A stretch of 64,000 bases of DNA from Tetragonia tetragonoides (Eukaryota; Streptophyta; Magnoliopsida; Caryophyllales; Aizoaceae): positions 54,354,807 through 54,418,806 of the forward strand of contig CM076139.1 of assembly GCA_038025085.1 (NCBI GenBank), read 5' to 3'. Shown in pieces: positions 1 to 10,458 of this stretch; the stretch's first letter is position 1; every line of letters starts with the position of its first letter. The notes under the pieces were generated by a model. The model saw only the letters and a list, made by a program, of their open reading frames with translations, ran no database searches and was not told the origin of the DNA. Position numbers and translations under genes: made by a program.

Positions 1-30
1 TTTCTTAGAAGCATAACATTTAGAGATGGC

Positions 31-372
31 ACTGGTTACGAGTAGCACGAGACACGACACGACTGAGCACGCCTTTTACACGGCAGGGCATGTAGGAAGC
101 ACGGGCATGAATGACTGAGCTTCAGCTGGGCCCGGACATGGATTTTGAAAAGAAAGCACAGTCAGGCAAGGCACGGCACGACACGACAGACTACGACAAA
201 AATTTTAATATTATTTTAAAAAAAATATGGGCACGGCACGAGCACGGCACGACACAAGCACGAGCACGGGTACGACCTGGGCCTACCTTTTGAAAGAGCA
301 AGCACGGCAAGATACAGCACGAAGCACGACACTGTTACAAAGCACGAAGACATGGCACGAGCACGGCACAAA
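31..372. repeat. GCACG-based degenerate minisatellite
   Basis: The 5-mer GCACG recurs many times here, mostly as GCACGGCACGA or GCACGAGCACG. It forms two patches (about 37-190 and 230-372) separated by an AT-rich spacer near 200-230. The phrase 'cctgggcc/ctgggccc' followed by 'ttttgaaa' occurs in both patches, so the region may be two diverged copies of a longer unit. It lies just beyond the 3' end of the GP210 relic. I see no gene in it. Confidence 0.7.
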
Positions 373-580
373 GCCATGTTTAATAACCTTAAGAAATTTG
401 TTTTGGCGCTCGTAGTTTCAGATTGCAATACAAGGTTCACTATGAACATGAGTACTTTTCGTTACAGTCGCCATTTCAGAATACTACTCCAATATATTTG
501 TAGGGTAAATGTTAGTTCTTAAAACAATAGCTTTCAATTATTTTTTGAAAATTGCAGCGTAATCAAGGAAATGTAGAATA

Positions 581-3500
581 TTACATACTTGAGATAAGAC
601 CATTGCAGTATATATGTAGTATGTGTTTTGTGAAGCAAATCTCCTGTTTGCTTCTTGCCGGTAATTTGGCGTTTCGTGTAACGGTCTCCATTACATATCT
701 TGTAAATGATTTAACTCTTTTAGGAGTAAATTCATGTTCATCTGAGCTGGTGCCGTCAGTTGGGGCAGGAGAGGGGGTAGGAGGATCACGATCACCTCTG
801 GCGATGAGACATAGAAAGAAAATAACACCCACTAAGATGATAGGAAATGTCATAAGGGCTCCTGTCCATAATGGATAGTCATCGATTGATGATGTGCCAG
901 ATTCATAGTTTACACCCAATTTTACTTCCTGGCCTGTTGAACCCGATACCATGTACAAGTACAACCAGAAAATGATTCAGATATAATTGAATTAAAGCAT
1001 AAAATACATGATCAACAACATAAACCCATAAATAGGCTTACCACAGTCTGGGAGTATAAATGTGAGTTCATCCTTGAAAGGCTTCACTGTTAGTACCTTC
1101 ACCTAGAGACAAAAGAAAATAAAACCACAGGTGTAAACATACAACCAAGAAAATAACCACCAAAGCAAAGAGAAAGGGACAAGGATACCCTTGCCTAACG
1201 CCTGCCAAGGTCTATAAAACTAGCATAGAAGACAACCCCTAGTCCCTTAGCACCAACACTTTCTAAAAGGCCTCTTACATAAGACCCGATTAAGCAATCC
1301 CCAAACCGCTTTATCATTGGCAAGTGTGTGCTTGATGTGTCAAGTGTCCATACGCGTGATGAGAGTTTATACTGACACGAGTAGTACTTAAGGTGAAATA
1401 AAGAGTTCAAATAATAGATTAGAGCGTCATACACTCGCTAGTAGCTAATGAATATTCAAAATATGTTGATATCTCATATATCATTATTTCTTGACATTAA
1501 CAATTACCTCATATTGTGCACGTCCGCCAATGCCATAACCATCCTTCAGCAAGCGCCTAACTGCCAGCAGATCTCGGTTCAACCAGTAAATGTTAACATC
1601 TATAACAAAAATACATAAATTTCATTAGCAGTATCCATCAATACATGCATAAAGCAGGAAAGATCTTGCATACCAAATATAAACCAGAAAAGTGTCATAT
1701 AAATCTACACAGTATTAATACAAATTTCTGTGGCAGGAAAACATTATGAACAACACATCCTGGAGCCATCGAGCTAGAGTTTCCTGCTTTCTGACATTCT
1801 TGGGAAAAGGGTCTTAGAAAAAGTTTGCTTGGAATTTTCATTTCAAGGGAGATCCTCACTGACTAGGATCTACAGGAGTTTACTGTGACATTGTTGTCAC
1901 TTTGTTGTTACGCCTTACGGAAGGATTCGGGTATGAGATTCTTCTGGGGACGTCCCTTGCAAAATAATTCTCAGTCGTTTGTTCAAATATCCACACCCAA
2001 GTCACTTCAGATGGGACAAAATTTCATTTAAAAATGAAGAGCTCTGCATGTATAGCTGAATTGAAGTTTTGAGTCCATGAAAGAGATCATGTTAAATTAG
2101 GAGGCTGGAAAGACCTCTTGAACCCACAGCTACTACTTTGGAGCACATGCAGACTAAATGCGCTCGGTTTGAGCGAATAAAGGAGCACAAGATTCCTCCC
2201 AAATAATCCTTTTTCGCTAGTTCTTGGAGCTTATGGCTGAAAAAGGAAGGTTGATCCTATTTTTGGAAGGAATTTAGCCTACCGGTTCATTTTGGGATCA
2301 GATGGTCCTAATGATCTCTCTGGCCATGTGTTCTTTGACTGATTGTAGACAAGTTTGGCAAGAAAATTGTGCTAAATTTGGTATCAAAATGGAGGAGTGA
2401 TCAAGATCAAGCCTCTGGGTACTAAGTCAATCCCAATTGTAGCTGAATAAACTCATTACCTGTATTGCCCACGATCGTTATGGTGGTTGTGTTGAAATCT
2501 GGGGTCAAACTTAACTCCAAAGAATCCTGACAAAAGAGCATTGTCATCCAGCATTCAGAATTCCTACAAACCTTTTGAATGCAAAGCAACAGAGTAGACT
2601 ACAGAATCGACTATCAAGCACAACATAATATAAAAAGATGTAACTATCTGTATATCAATACATTGATCATCTACCACTCTATCTTATCCTTCAGTAGGAA
2701 GCCACACAGTAACTGTATTGATGAAAGCATCATATTACCTTCTCCACATCACAGATGGAAAAACCACCAACAAAAGTTGCAGATGCATAGCCTGATACAT
2801 CATTGGCTTCTCTTAATGTAGCATGCATTGTAATGGATATATCCCTTCTTTTGTCCATCGACTTGGATACAGAATTAACCAAGTGTTCAGGGGAGTAAGG
2901 GAAGAAAAGCCAATTTGAATCACCAGTATCAAGATTCCTCCATGGCATAGCATGCCTATATGTATTTAAATACGTTGAAGCAAATGAGAGGTGGTTGCAA
3001 ATTTGAATGTAAAAGGAATTGTCTTTTTTTTTTCATCGTCCCTTTTTCCCTTTATTTTCGTTTTTCCTTGGGGGGGAGGGGGGCAGGAATAAGGAACGGC
3101 AGAGGCGCAGGAACAGAAACATACCCAACAAAAGAGGGGTACACCTTACAGTCATACAGAACTTCGGCGTTTTTACTAGGAGCTCCAAACTTGTCTCTAC
3201 TGCAATATGAACGGATTGAAAGTAAAATGGGTCAATAATTTTATTACAAAACGAAGTATGATACAGTAATCTAATATATAGACACCCGAACAAGTAAAAA
3301 CAAAAGAGTTCAATAAAAAACACCATGATTTACCTAGACCTTGGATGCCGAGTATGAAACTATAACCTAGACCTGCCAGATAGATAGATACCAACTTACT
3401 AATATGGACAATCTAAAGCCTAACTCGGTGTCGTTGTCATTTAAAAATGAAAATTGTACAGGCAAGGATATCAGAGAAGAAATCATTTGAACATCAAACA

Positions 3501-3872
3501 CATGCATGGAAAAGAAACTAGAGTCTCTAATTGTAACAAACATGACAGACAAATTAACCAACCTGAATTTCACTGAGAAGTTATAACCTCCTGGGTTGGG
3601 CCGAATATTTGTTAAAGTCTCCCTTGGAGCATCAACATATATGATATTCCCCTTTAGCCCCTTAGTAGTAGTTTGCAGGATCAAAAATGGACTTTGAAAT
3701 GTCACTGCTCACAGAAAATTCTGAAATTCAGAAGCAAAGGCCTAAATGCCTAATCCATACAATGTTAGTACTTATTGAAGAAATAAGGAAACAGTGTCTT
3801 TTAACCTGGTGTTTTGCCCTCCCCAACTCCCATAGCTTTTCCAGACAATGATGCCCCTGATGTAACATTCAT
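581..3872 (-). pseudogene. GP210: GP210 3' exon block: C-terminal lumenal part, membrane helix and tail
   Basis: Eight exons join in frame to 1,056 nt (351 codons plus stop): 3806-3872, 3563-3704, 3143-3199, 2739-2955, 2460-2526, 1508-1599, 1042-1102 and 581-933. The peptide contains VDAPRETLTNIRPNPGGYNF, then LYDCKV, then FFPYSPEHLV and ANDVSGYASATFVGGFS, followed by VGNT, YGIGGRAQYE and EVKLGVNYE. This order matches my memory of the plant GP210 C-terminus. A hydrophobic helix (about PLWTGALMTFPIILVGVIFF) is followed by a polar tail ending ISSM. The 57-nt exon needs a donor at 3142/3141 to keep frame; a competing GT lies two bases upstream. Boundaries are by eye; the family assignment is firm. 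Confidence 0.82.
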
Positions 3873-6686
3873 CTGCACTCAACAACCATCCTGATGCTTG
3901 ATCATTAAGTGATAACATAGCACGACAGGAGAAAATAAGTACCATCAATAGAAAAATAGTAGCTGCAGGCTGCAATAGGATTTAACATAATAACATCATA
4001 ACTAAATTCATCATTTTATTTAGGAAAATTAGTCAGAAACCACCTTTTAGTTAAGCCATCTTGTAAGAAACCACCTTTCATACTATATTTTTTGGACAAA
4101 AACCACCTTTTATGACATTGTTTCTTGTTAATCACTGCCTTTACGCCTAAGAAGGGCCTAATGTGACCCTCAAATGTACCCTAATTTTTCGATTGAAGGC
4201 GAAATGGAAGTGGTGACTACCCCTGGCCCTGGTGGTCAACTTAGAGCCAGAAGGCAAGCTACTGAGGCTTGGGGCCAAGGTAGGTTAACTTCTCAGCTTA
4301 AAGGTAGTGATCAAGAAGTGGCAGAACAAGTGAGGTGAGAAGTGTCAGACTTGAAGGATCTTATAGCGGAGATGGGGGTCCATTGTTCATGTGCAGCATT
4401 TCATTGTGTTGGGCATGACCTTTGGTGTGGTTTAGAATAGGAATACACATTGTTGGAGACGGCCTTATTGTTTTGCTTATATTTCTTAGGTCGAAGTTGA
4501 AGTTGTAAAATATGGGTTAAATGTTTTTTGTCAAAAACAACTTTTACGACATAATTTCATGCTAATCAGTACCTTGCTAAAAGCCCTTGATTGTCTACTA
4601 ATTTGTCAAGCAACTATCCATGCAACTGTCACTTTAGAGCCAAATGGTGATCAATTGAGGGTAAAGTAGTTCATTTTTCACCTAGTGATTAACAAGGGGC
4701 AGAGTTTGATGGTAGGAAGGGTCTTAGTGGGGAGATAGGGATGCAGAGGAAGTTTGATTGAAGTTGGTTGTGAACTTTGGAGAGTGACACTTATTCGAGG
4801 CTCTTCTTTAAGGTAGTTAATGGGGAGGAGGAGGGGTTTTATTAAGGAGTTAAAGACTAATGATGAGGAAGTGGTTACTGATGTGGGGGAGATTATCGTG
4901 AGATAACTGCATACTATCGTTTATTTTTATAGGGAGAGCTAGGAATCGTTACGTCGCGTATTGAGGGGTTGTACTGGACCCCTATCTCACCATTTTTGGC
5001 GGCACAGTTGGAGCGTCCTTTTGAGATACAGGAGGTTTGAGCTGCGGTGTTCGGTATGGATAGGGAGAAAGCACCAGGACCTGATGGCCTTACAAAGGCA
5101 TGTTTCCAAGAGTGTTGGGAGACGATTAAGGACGACCTGTTTGGCATTTTTGAGGAATTTCATCTGCAGAGGGTTCTTGGTAGGGTATCAATTCTCATTA
5201 CATTAGTCCCAAAGAAGGATCGTTATATTAAAGTTAAGGACTTTCGTCCTATTAGCCTGGTTAATAGTGTTTATAAGGTCATGATGAAAGTTCTCTCTAT
5301 GAGGACAAGGGAACTTCTAGCGGCTATTGTTTGATACTCTCAGAGTGCTTTTGTGGAGGAGAGACAAATTTTGGATGCTTCTTTAATTTGGTGGCTCATG
5401 AGACGGTGGCTGATGCAAGGTGGAGAGGTAGCTAGACAGGAAATTGTTTTTAAGCTAGACCTTCAGAAGGCTTATGATAGGGCGAGTTGGCGTTTTCTTG
5501 ACATGGTACTTGTGAGGAAGGGTTTCTGGTGCTCCGTAGGCGTGGATTAGGGGTTGTTTGTCTAATGCCCTATTTTTCAGTTCTGGTAAACGGGGCGCCT
5601 AGGATGTGGTTCACTTCTTCTAGGGGATTGAGGCAAGGTGATCCGTTGTCGCCTTTTTTGTTTACGCTTGTACTAAATGTGCTGAGTAGAATGTTGGAGA
5701 GGAGGCGTTGAGACGGGAGTTGTGGATGGTCTGGGGGTGGGTCGGGAGCAGGTACAAATTTCTCATCTTCAGTTTTGCAGACGATACAATACTCTTCTTA
5801 GCTGCTGATATGAAAAATTCAAGAATGTTTTGACAATCTAACAAATTTGTTAGTTGATTTTAGGGATGAGAGTCAATCTTGCAAAGTGTAATTTGGCTGG
5901 GATAAATGTGAGTGATGGTTTTTGGCGACGACGCCGGGTTTGGCAGGTTGTCGGATACAGATACAGGGCTGGCCACCTACCTACGTGGGAGTGCCTTTGA
6001 GAGGTAACCCATGTTCGGAGGCTTTTTGGGTGCCGGTTGTGCAGCAGGTGTCCTAACGTTTGGATGGTTGAAAACAAGTTTATTTCTCTTTGGAAATGGA
6101 CATGGACACGGCAACAGGTGCCCGAATATGGATATTATTTGAAAGTGCTTGCATTAGTAATGTCTGACTTTGTACAAGTGGATGTACTAAAACTGGACCC
6201 CCATGAGGTTATCAAGACAGTTCGTTCTAACTCATTAGCACTGGCGTGTCTTGTGGGGATGGGCTTTCTCCCTCTTAGAGAAATAGTTATGGCTCAAACC
6301 GGACATTCACAGCGAAGGCCAGGCGGTGCTAGTATGGAATGTCCAACTAGGCCAAGCTATAATGGTTGCCCATTCCCTCACTTTTTGTTTCAGAAAAAAA
6401 AGAAAGAAGAGAAGTGGCACTACAATAAAAGGAAAAGAAAAAAGGTTGCAAGAAAATCAACAACAAGAATAGTGGGTATAGGACATCGAAACATCTACTG
6501 TGCTTAAAAGCATCACAAGTTAATCCCATATCTACATGAACATGAACAAATACTAAAACTAAAGTTAACAACTTTGCTTCATCATATTATATCCAAGTTA
6601 CTACTCTAATTCAATTCTAAAAAAGCAAGTAGGAAGTTTAAAGAGAAACGGAGGGAGTACTATTAGTAAGTTAGATCGAGACAAAC
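3873..6686. other. Gap where the central GP210 exons should be
   Basis: No recognisable GP210 exon lies here on either strand. The stretch holds two related AT-rich segments (about 4020-4160 and 4500-4620) that share a motif of the type 'aaaaac(c)acttttaygac', a degraded LINE (about 4785-6110), and an unassigned 550-bp segment next to exon 4 with an A-rich run at 6392-6445. Insertion and deletion appear to have replaced the middle of the gene. Confidence 0.6.
4785..6110 (+). mobile_element. Degenerate LINE (non-LTR retrotransposon) reverse-transcriptase fragment
   Basis: The plus strand encodes the hallmark sequence of plant L1-type reverse transcriptase. EKAPGPDGL is at about 5065, followed by FRPISLVNSVYKV (5240-5280), QSAFVEERQILDA (5340-5380), KLDLQKAYDRASW (5450-5490), [13 protein letters not shown] (5628-5665) and the catalytic FADDTILFL (about 5775). 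Several stop codons and frameshifts separate these blocks, so the copy is dead. No 5' ORF, poly(A) tail or target-site duplication was found. It sits in the GP210 gap on the strand opposite to the gene. Confidence 0.88.
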
Positions 6687-8690
6687 CTTGAGGAAGGTTT
6701 CCAGGAATGACTTCAAGAACATGAACAAGGGAAGGAGGATCTAGTGACATGGCTTCTACTACAACTAATTCAATCTTGTCCTCCATATGATCAAACCGTG
6801 GCTCACGCAAATAAATAGAGACAACCTCATGTCCACATCCAACTCCTTTAACTACAAAAAGGTCTGAAAATGCACCCTGGAAAAAAAAAAAAACAGTGTA
6901 ACTAAAGGAGAACAGTATTGGCTCAGTGACAAGAAAGCTGAACTCCGCGTACTACTTCACACTTACACTTTCTTCAAGCTTTATCTGTATATCTACGTCA
7001 CCACAAAAATCACCACAGTCGCTTAAAGGAGAATCCCTCAAAGGAACATGAAGAAGAGCATGAGCTGATTCATCGCTATCTGGTGTCAGTTGCCACTTGA
7101 ACTGTAAGCCCACTAATGATGAGAACACATTTTCTGCAGAAAAGATCAAAAGTGAGATTCTGCTGCCAAGCAATGACACTCCAAACTCACAGTTCAACTT
7201 ATTCTATCAAACAGACAATTAAATGGCTAAGCATCAGAATAACTTCAACTTTAGAAGAACATTTTTAAATAAAAAGAAGCCATGGAGAAACTTTACAAGC
7301 TATTATGGAATTCCAAACTCCAACAAATTTCGTAGATAAGGAGAAATCTTATTCAAGAATAAAAGTTAGAAGACACGGAGTCCTCAAAAGTTCCCCCAGT
7401 GGACGTCAGTGACCCCCCAAAGCACCACGGCTTTGGCCCATAAGGAAGCTAATTACTCCACCCAATCCCAAACAAACCCAAGAAGTTTTGAGATCCCGGA
7501 GAAAATCCGAGCATCCCTTCGAAGTTCGAACCAAGTACACCAAAATATAGCTAGGAAAACTCAACTCCAACAATGACTACCATTCTTTTGCATAAAAAAA
7601 ATAGCATCATACAGATACCTAGGTGAAAGGAAGTAAGGAACCAGTAACAGAATAGGACTATCAGTCTTTTAACATGTGAAATTACCTTCACTATCAAAAG
7701 CACGAACACGGAGAGCTGCAAGACCGTCCAAGTCATGTTTAACTGAATTATGAAAGATCTGGAGCCTGGAAAATATATCAATGTACACCTTGATGTGAAT
7801 TACAAGTCCTGTGTGATCATCGGTTGCATAAACAGAAGCCTCCTTTCGTCCAGTATAAGGAGCAATTGATCTCAGCCAAGCACTAGTTGAACAGTGTATT
7901 CTTCCTTTGTACTCAGGTAAAATAGATAAGACATGATGACTCCACGGCCTGCCGAAGCAAAACAATAGATAGCATAACTGTGATGTAAATACATAAACAT
8001 TTACTTGTTTGATTCCTTTATTTACAGAGAGGGGTCCATAAGCAGGGCCGTTTTAGGACGTAGGCCTCTGGGGCGACCGCCTAGGGCCCAACACACAAAA
8101 AGGCCCAAAAAAAACAATCAATATATAATATACTCTGCAGTACATTTATGTAATGTAACATAAGAGTTCTTAACTTCTTATGGCTCAGTGGTTGCGCTCG
8201 AAAGGAGAGTGGAGAAGGGAAGGATCATATACTCATCCTACCAACACAAGTCAAAAGCTCAATTAAAGTTGATTTTGAAGCCATGACAACCTTTTTTTTT
8301 ATTTTTATAACAACCCTTTAATTTGCTTGTTACCATCATCTAGTGAAACGAATAACTAAAAAGAGTCCTTTATTTCCATATGTGAAGAAAACCTTTACCA
8401 CCCAGATCTTACATCCCTCACCAAATCTCACATGACCCAAATCCCATAAGAAATCACATAAAGAAAACTCTCCTTCTGAAACATTTTAACAACAGAAGAA
8501 AAGAAAACACAACTTTCAGAAGCGTTTATTTGAGATAACTAAGGTCAGAAAAAATTAAATCAGGGTTCCTTGAATAGTTGTAGTAAACAGTACTCTACCC
8601 TTCACCGAATATGGGTACACCATAAAAGACACATTAACAAAATTCAAAGTAGCAAGAATCTGCTAGTAAGGGTTTAAGAAGGAACGAACC
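6687..8690 (-). pseudogene. GP210: GP210 5' exon block: N-terminal lumenal part (exons 2-4 and the end of exon 1)
   Basis: Exon 2 (7686-7948) reads WSHHVLSILPEYKGRIHCST through ASVYATDDHTG and IFHNSVKHDLDGLAALRVRA. Exon 3 (6967-7133) gives ENVFSSLVGLQFKWQL and PLRDSPLSDCGDFCGD. Exon 4 (6687-6876) gives FSDLFVVKG, DKIELVVVEAMSLDPPS and GNLPQ. Phases agree at every junction. The end of exon 1 (8690-8758 plus the duplicated target) reads NILLPPKMTHPIQYHLQGTN and GCFRW. In exon 4, SLVHVLEVIPGN runs together where I recall about ten extra residues in other plants, which suggests a small in-frame deletion. The exon 4 donor (CAAG|gtttgt) is weak. Confidence 0.82.
8043..8116 (+). mobile_element. hAT-type terminal fragment
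   Basis: CAGGGCCG followed by a GC-rich stretch (GGGGCGACCGCCTAGGGCCC) resembles the end of the short hAT element at 26608-26956. I found no partner end within the next kilobase, so this is probably a truncated relic in GP210 intron 1. Confidence 0.45.
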
Positions 8691-8765
8691 ATCGGAAACA
8701 GCCATTAGTGCCTTGAAGGTGGTATTGAATGGGGTGAGTCATCTTGGGGGGCAGCAAAATGTTAA

Positions 8766-10345
8766 GGGGAATGCTAAATACAACATCCCTTTTTAAACAA
8801 TACAACATTTTTCATGGTAAAACGACTCTCATACCCTTGTTTTAATTTTGCTCATTTTCCTCCCCCACCAACACACTTCACTTGTTCAATTCACTTTCTC
8901 TCTCATCACATTTGAAAATATTCTTGATTTTCCCTTGAATCATACATTTAAATTGTAAGAAGACAGCCATTTCAGGTAATTTTGCAACTCATTTGACTAA
9001 TTACTTGTTTAAATTACAAAAATTCCACTTACGCAATTCTGCTGGGAAAAAGAAGCACAGTCGCCAGTAGTTTGTGACAATATTACACAACAAGCGCAAA
9101 CTTCTGGCAACACAATAGACAACTAGTCGCCAGATGTTGGCGTCGTTGTGTAAAGGGTGCCACCAGAAGCAGGCGACAACATCTTATTATTGTCGCCAAC
9201 TTCTAGTGACTGTGCTAAAATACAGTCACCCAGTTCCAGTGACAGTATTCAAAAACAGTCACCAACTATTTGCGACTATTTTGAACAACCATCACCATAA
9301 ATGGGCGACCATTGACGTTTTATGGCTTTCAGTTCAAATTAGAAATATGATCCCCTCAACACACTTTCCCTACCAAAACATCCCTCCCTCAAAATAACAT
9401 ACCTCCTTGCCATGCAGATATGTGAGCACAAGACGTATAGAGAAACAAACAAATGGGAAGGAGCAAGCTGATCACAGGACACAGAATCATGTCAGAGCAA
9501 TTTGCCTATTACAAGTTTTATGCAAATATACAATTCTTGCAAATGGTGACATGCACAAAGTTAAAAGATAACTGAGGCATAATAGTAGACAGTACATATC
9601 AATTTTCTTTTACCAACCATAATAGGATAACCACATGTTTTGAGTTGTCACTTGGCTATAATATTGAACAATTGATTATTTCTTTACAAACCATTGATCT
9701 TGGATAGCTTTGTGGAGTATATGTCAAGTTTAGCAACTGTGCTTGACAATCGCTCAAGAAAAGCGACTATTTACTACAATAGTCACCGGAATCAGGTGGC
9801 GGTTAGGGGATGTTGTTGCCTGCAATGGGTGACTGTTTTCGCATGTAGTCGCCCAGATCTGGCGACTCTAAACCAAATTCATCGCCCAAAATCAGCGACA
9901 ACATGGCATGAGCTTCGCTCAAATTGAGCGACTACAATCACTAGTGTTTGCTAGTTTCCGACGACATGGGATTAAACTTGGCAGACGAAGGAAGGCAATG
10001 GAGGGGTGGGGGGAATCAACCAGAAAATTCAAGCCAATTAGGGGGCAAATGAAAAACTAATTCAGCAAGAACTACAACCAAGGTGGGGAATTATGAGCAA
10101 ATTAAACATGCAAAGTAAAATTAATGGGTGGAAGGTAAAAAAAACATTCCTTAAATGGCTTGAATTAATCTTTTGCTTGATTAGTGATGGGTCCTTCAAT
10201 GGCTAGGCTTCGTTGAAGGATTTCGGAGCTCTAATTTTGATGATTCAATGTGGTGGTCTGGTGGAGGTTGGAGGAAGAGAGAGAGAGAGAAATGAAGGAT
10301 GAGTGTAGTAAATTCAGAAATGGGTGTTGTATTTAGCACTTGTGC
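8766..10345. mobile_element. 1.58-kb non-autonomous DNA transposon (Mutator-like?) in GP210 exon 1
   Basis: The ends carry an inverted motif, ATGCTAAATACAAC at 8771 and its complement at 10326-10338. The flanks share ATGTTAA (8759-8765 and 10346-10352). Removing the element plus one copy of ATGTTAA restores one open GP210 exon (SVVN joined to ILLPP), so the boundary call has independent coding support. The interior has many copies of GTCGCC/GGCGAC in both orientations (for example 9061-9310 and 9740-9940) but no transposase. A duplication of at least 7 bp (perhaps an eroded 8-9) suggests hAT or Mutator; TIR style favours Mutator-like, with low certainty. Confidence 0.78.
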
Positions 10346-10458
10346 ATGTTAACAACGGAAAAATGAGGCCCATCAGCTATCACCGATGCTGCCACAGAAT
10401 CTGTAGCTGTGACGAAAAGAATGAAGAACATGATGTTCGCAATTTTGGTGGACGTCAT
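10346..10458 (-). pseudogene. GP210: GP210 exon 1, 5' half, with signal peptide
   Basis: An ATG at 10458 opens a peptide starting MTSTKIANIMFFILFV, a typical cleavable signal sequence, followed by DGPHFSVVN, which aligns with the mature N-terminus recalled for plant GP210. The frame runs straight into the transposon at 10345 and stops inside it. The other half of the exon is at 8690-8758. ATG choice rests on position and on the hydrophobic run directly after it. Confidence 0.75.

Larger units (their letters stand above)
581..10458 (-). pseudogene. GP210: Nuclear pore membrane glycoprotein GP210 (NUP210) relic, internally deleted
   Basis: GP210 is a very large single-pass nuclear pore membrane protein with a long lumenal part, a C-terminal membrane helix and a short tail. 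Twelve exons are readable on the minus strand. The 5' block is exon 1 (10346-10458 plus 8690-8758), exon 2 (7686-7948), exon 3 (6967-7133) and exon 4 (6687-6876). The 3' block is eight exons between 3872 and 581. Together they encode about 618 residues, against roughly 1,900 recalled for the plant family, so the central two thirds is missing. Exon 4 ends in phase 1 while the next surviving exon starts in phase 0, so direct splicing would lose the frame. Exon 1 also carries a transposon. I infer a fairly recent pseudogene, because exon frames and GT/AG sites are otherwise intact. An assembly collapse is the main alternative. Confidence 0.85.

Noticed and set aside
3772..3975. Minus-strand open frame of 67 codons
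   Set aside because: It overlaps a GP210 exon (3806-3872) in the wrong phase; the phase-0 reading (NVTSGASLSGKAMGVGEGK) fits the family and the next exon.
4914..6507. Host protein-coding genes on the plus strand
   Set aside because: The frames carry LINE reverse-transcriptase motifs with stops and shifts, so they are transposon relics.
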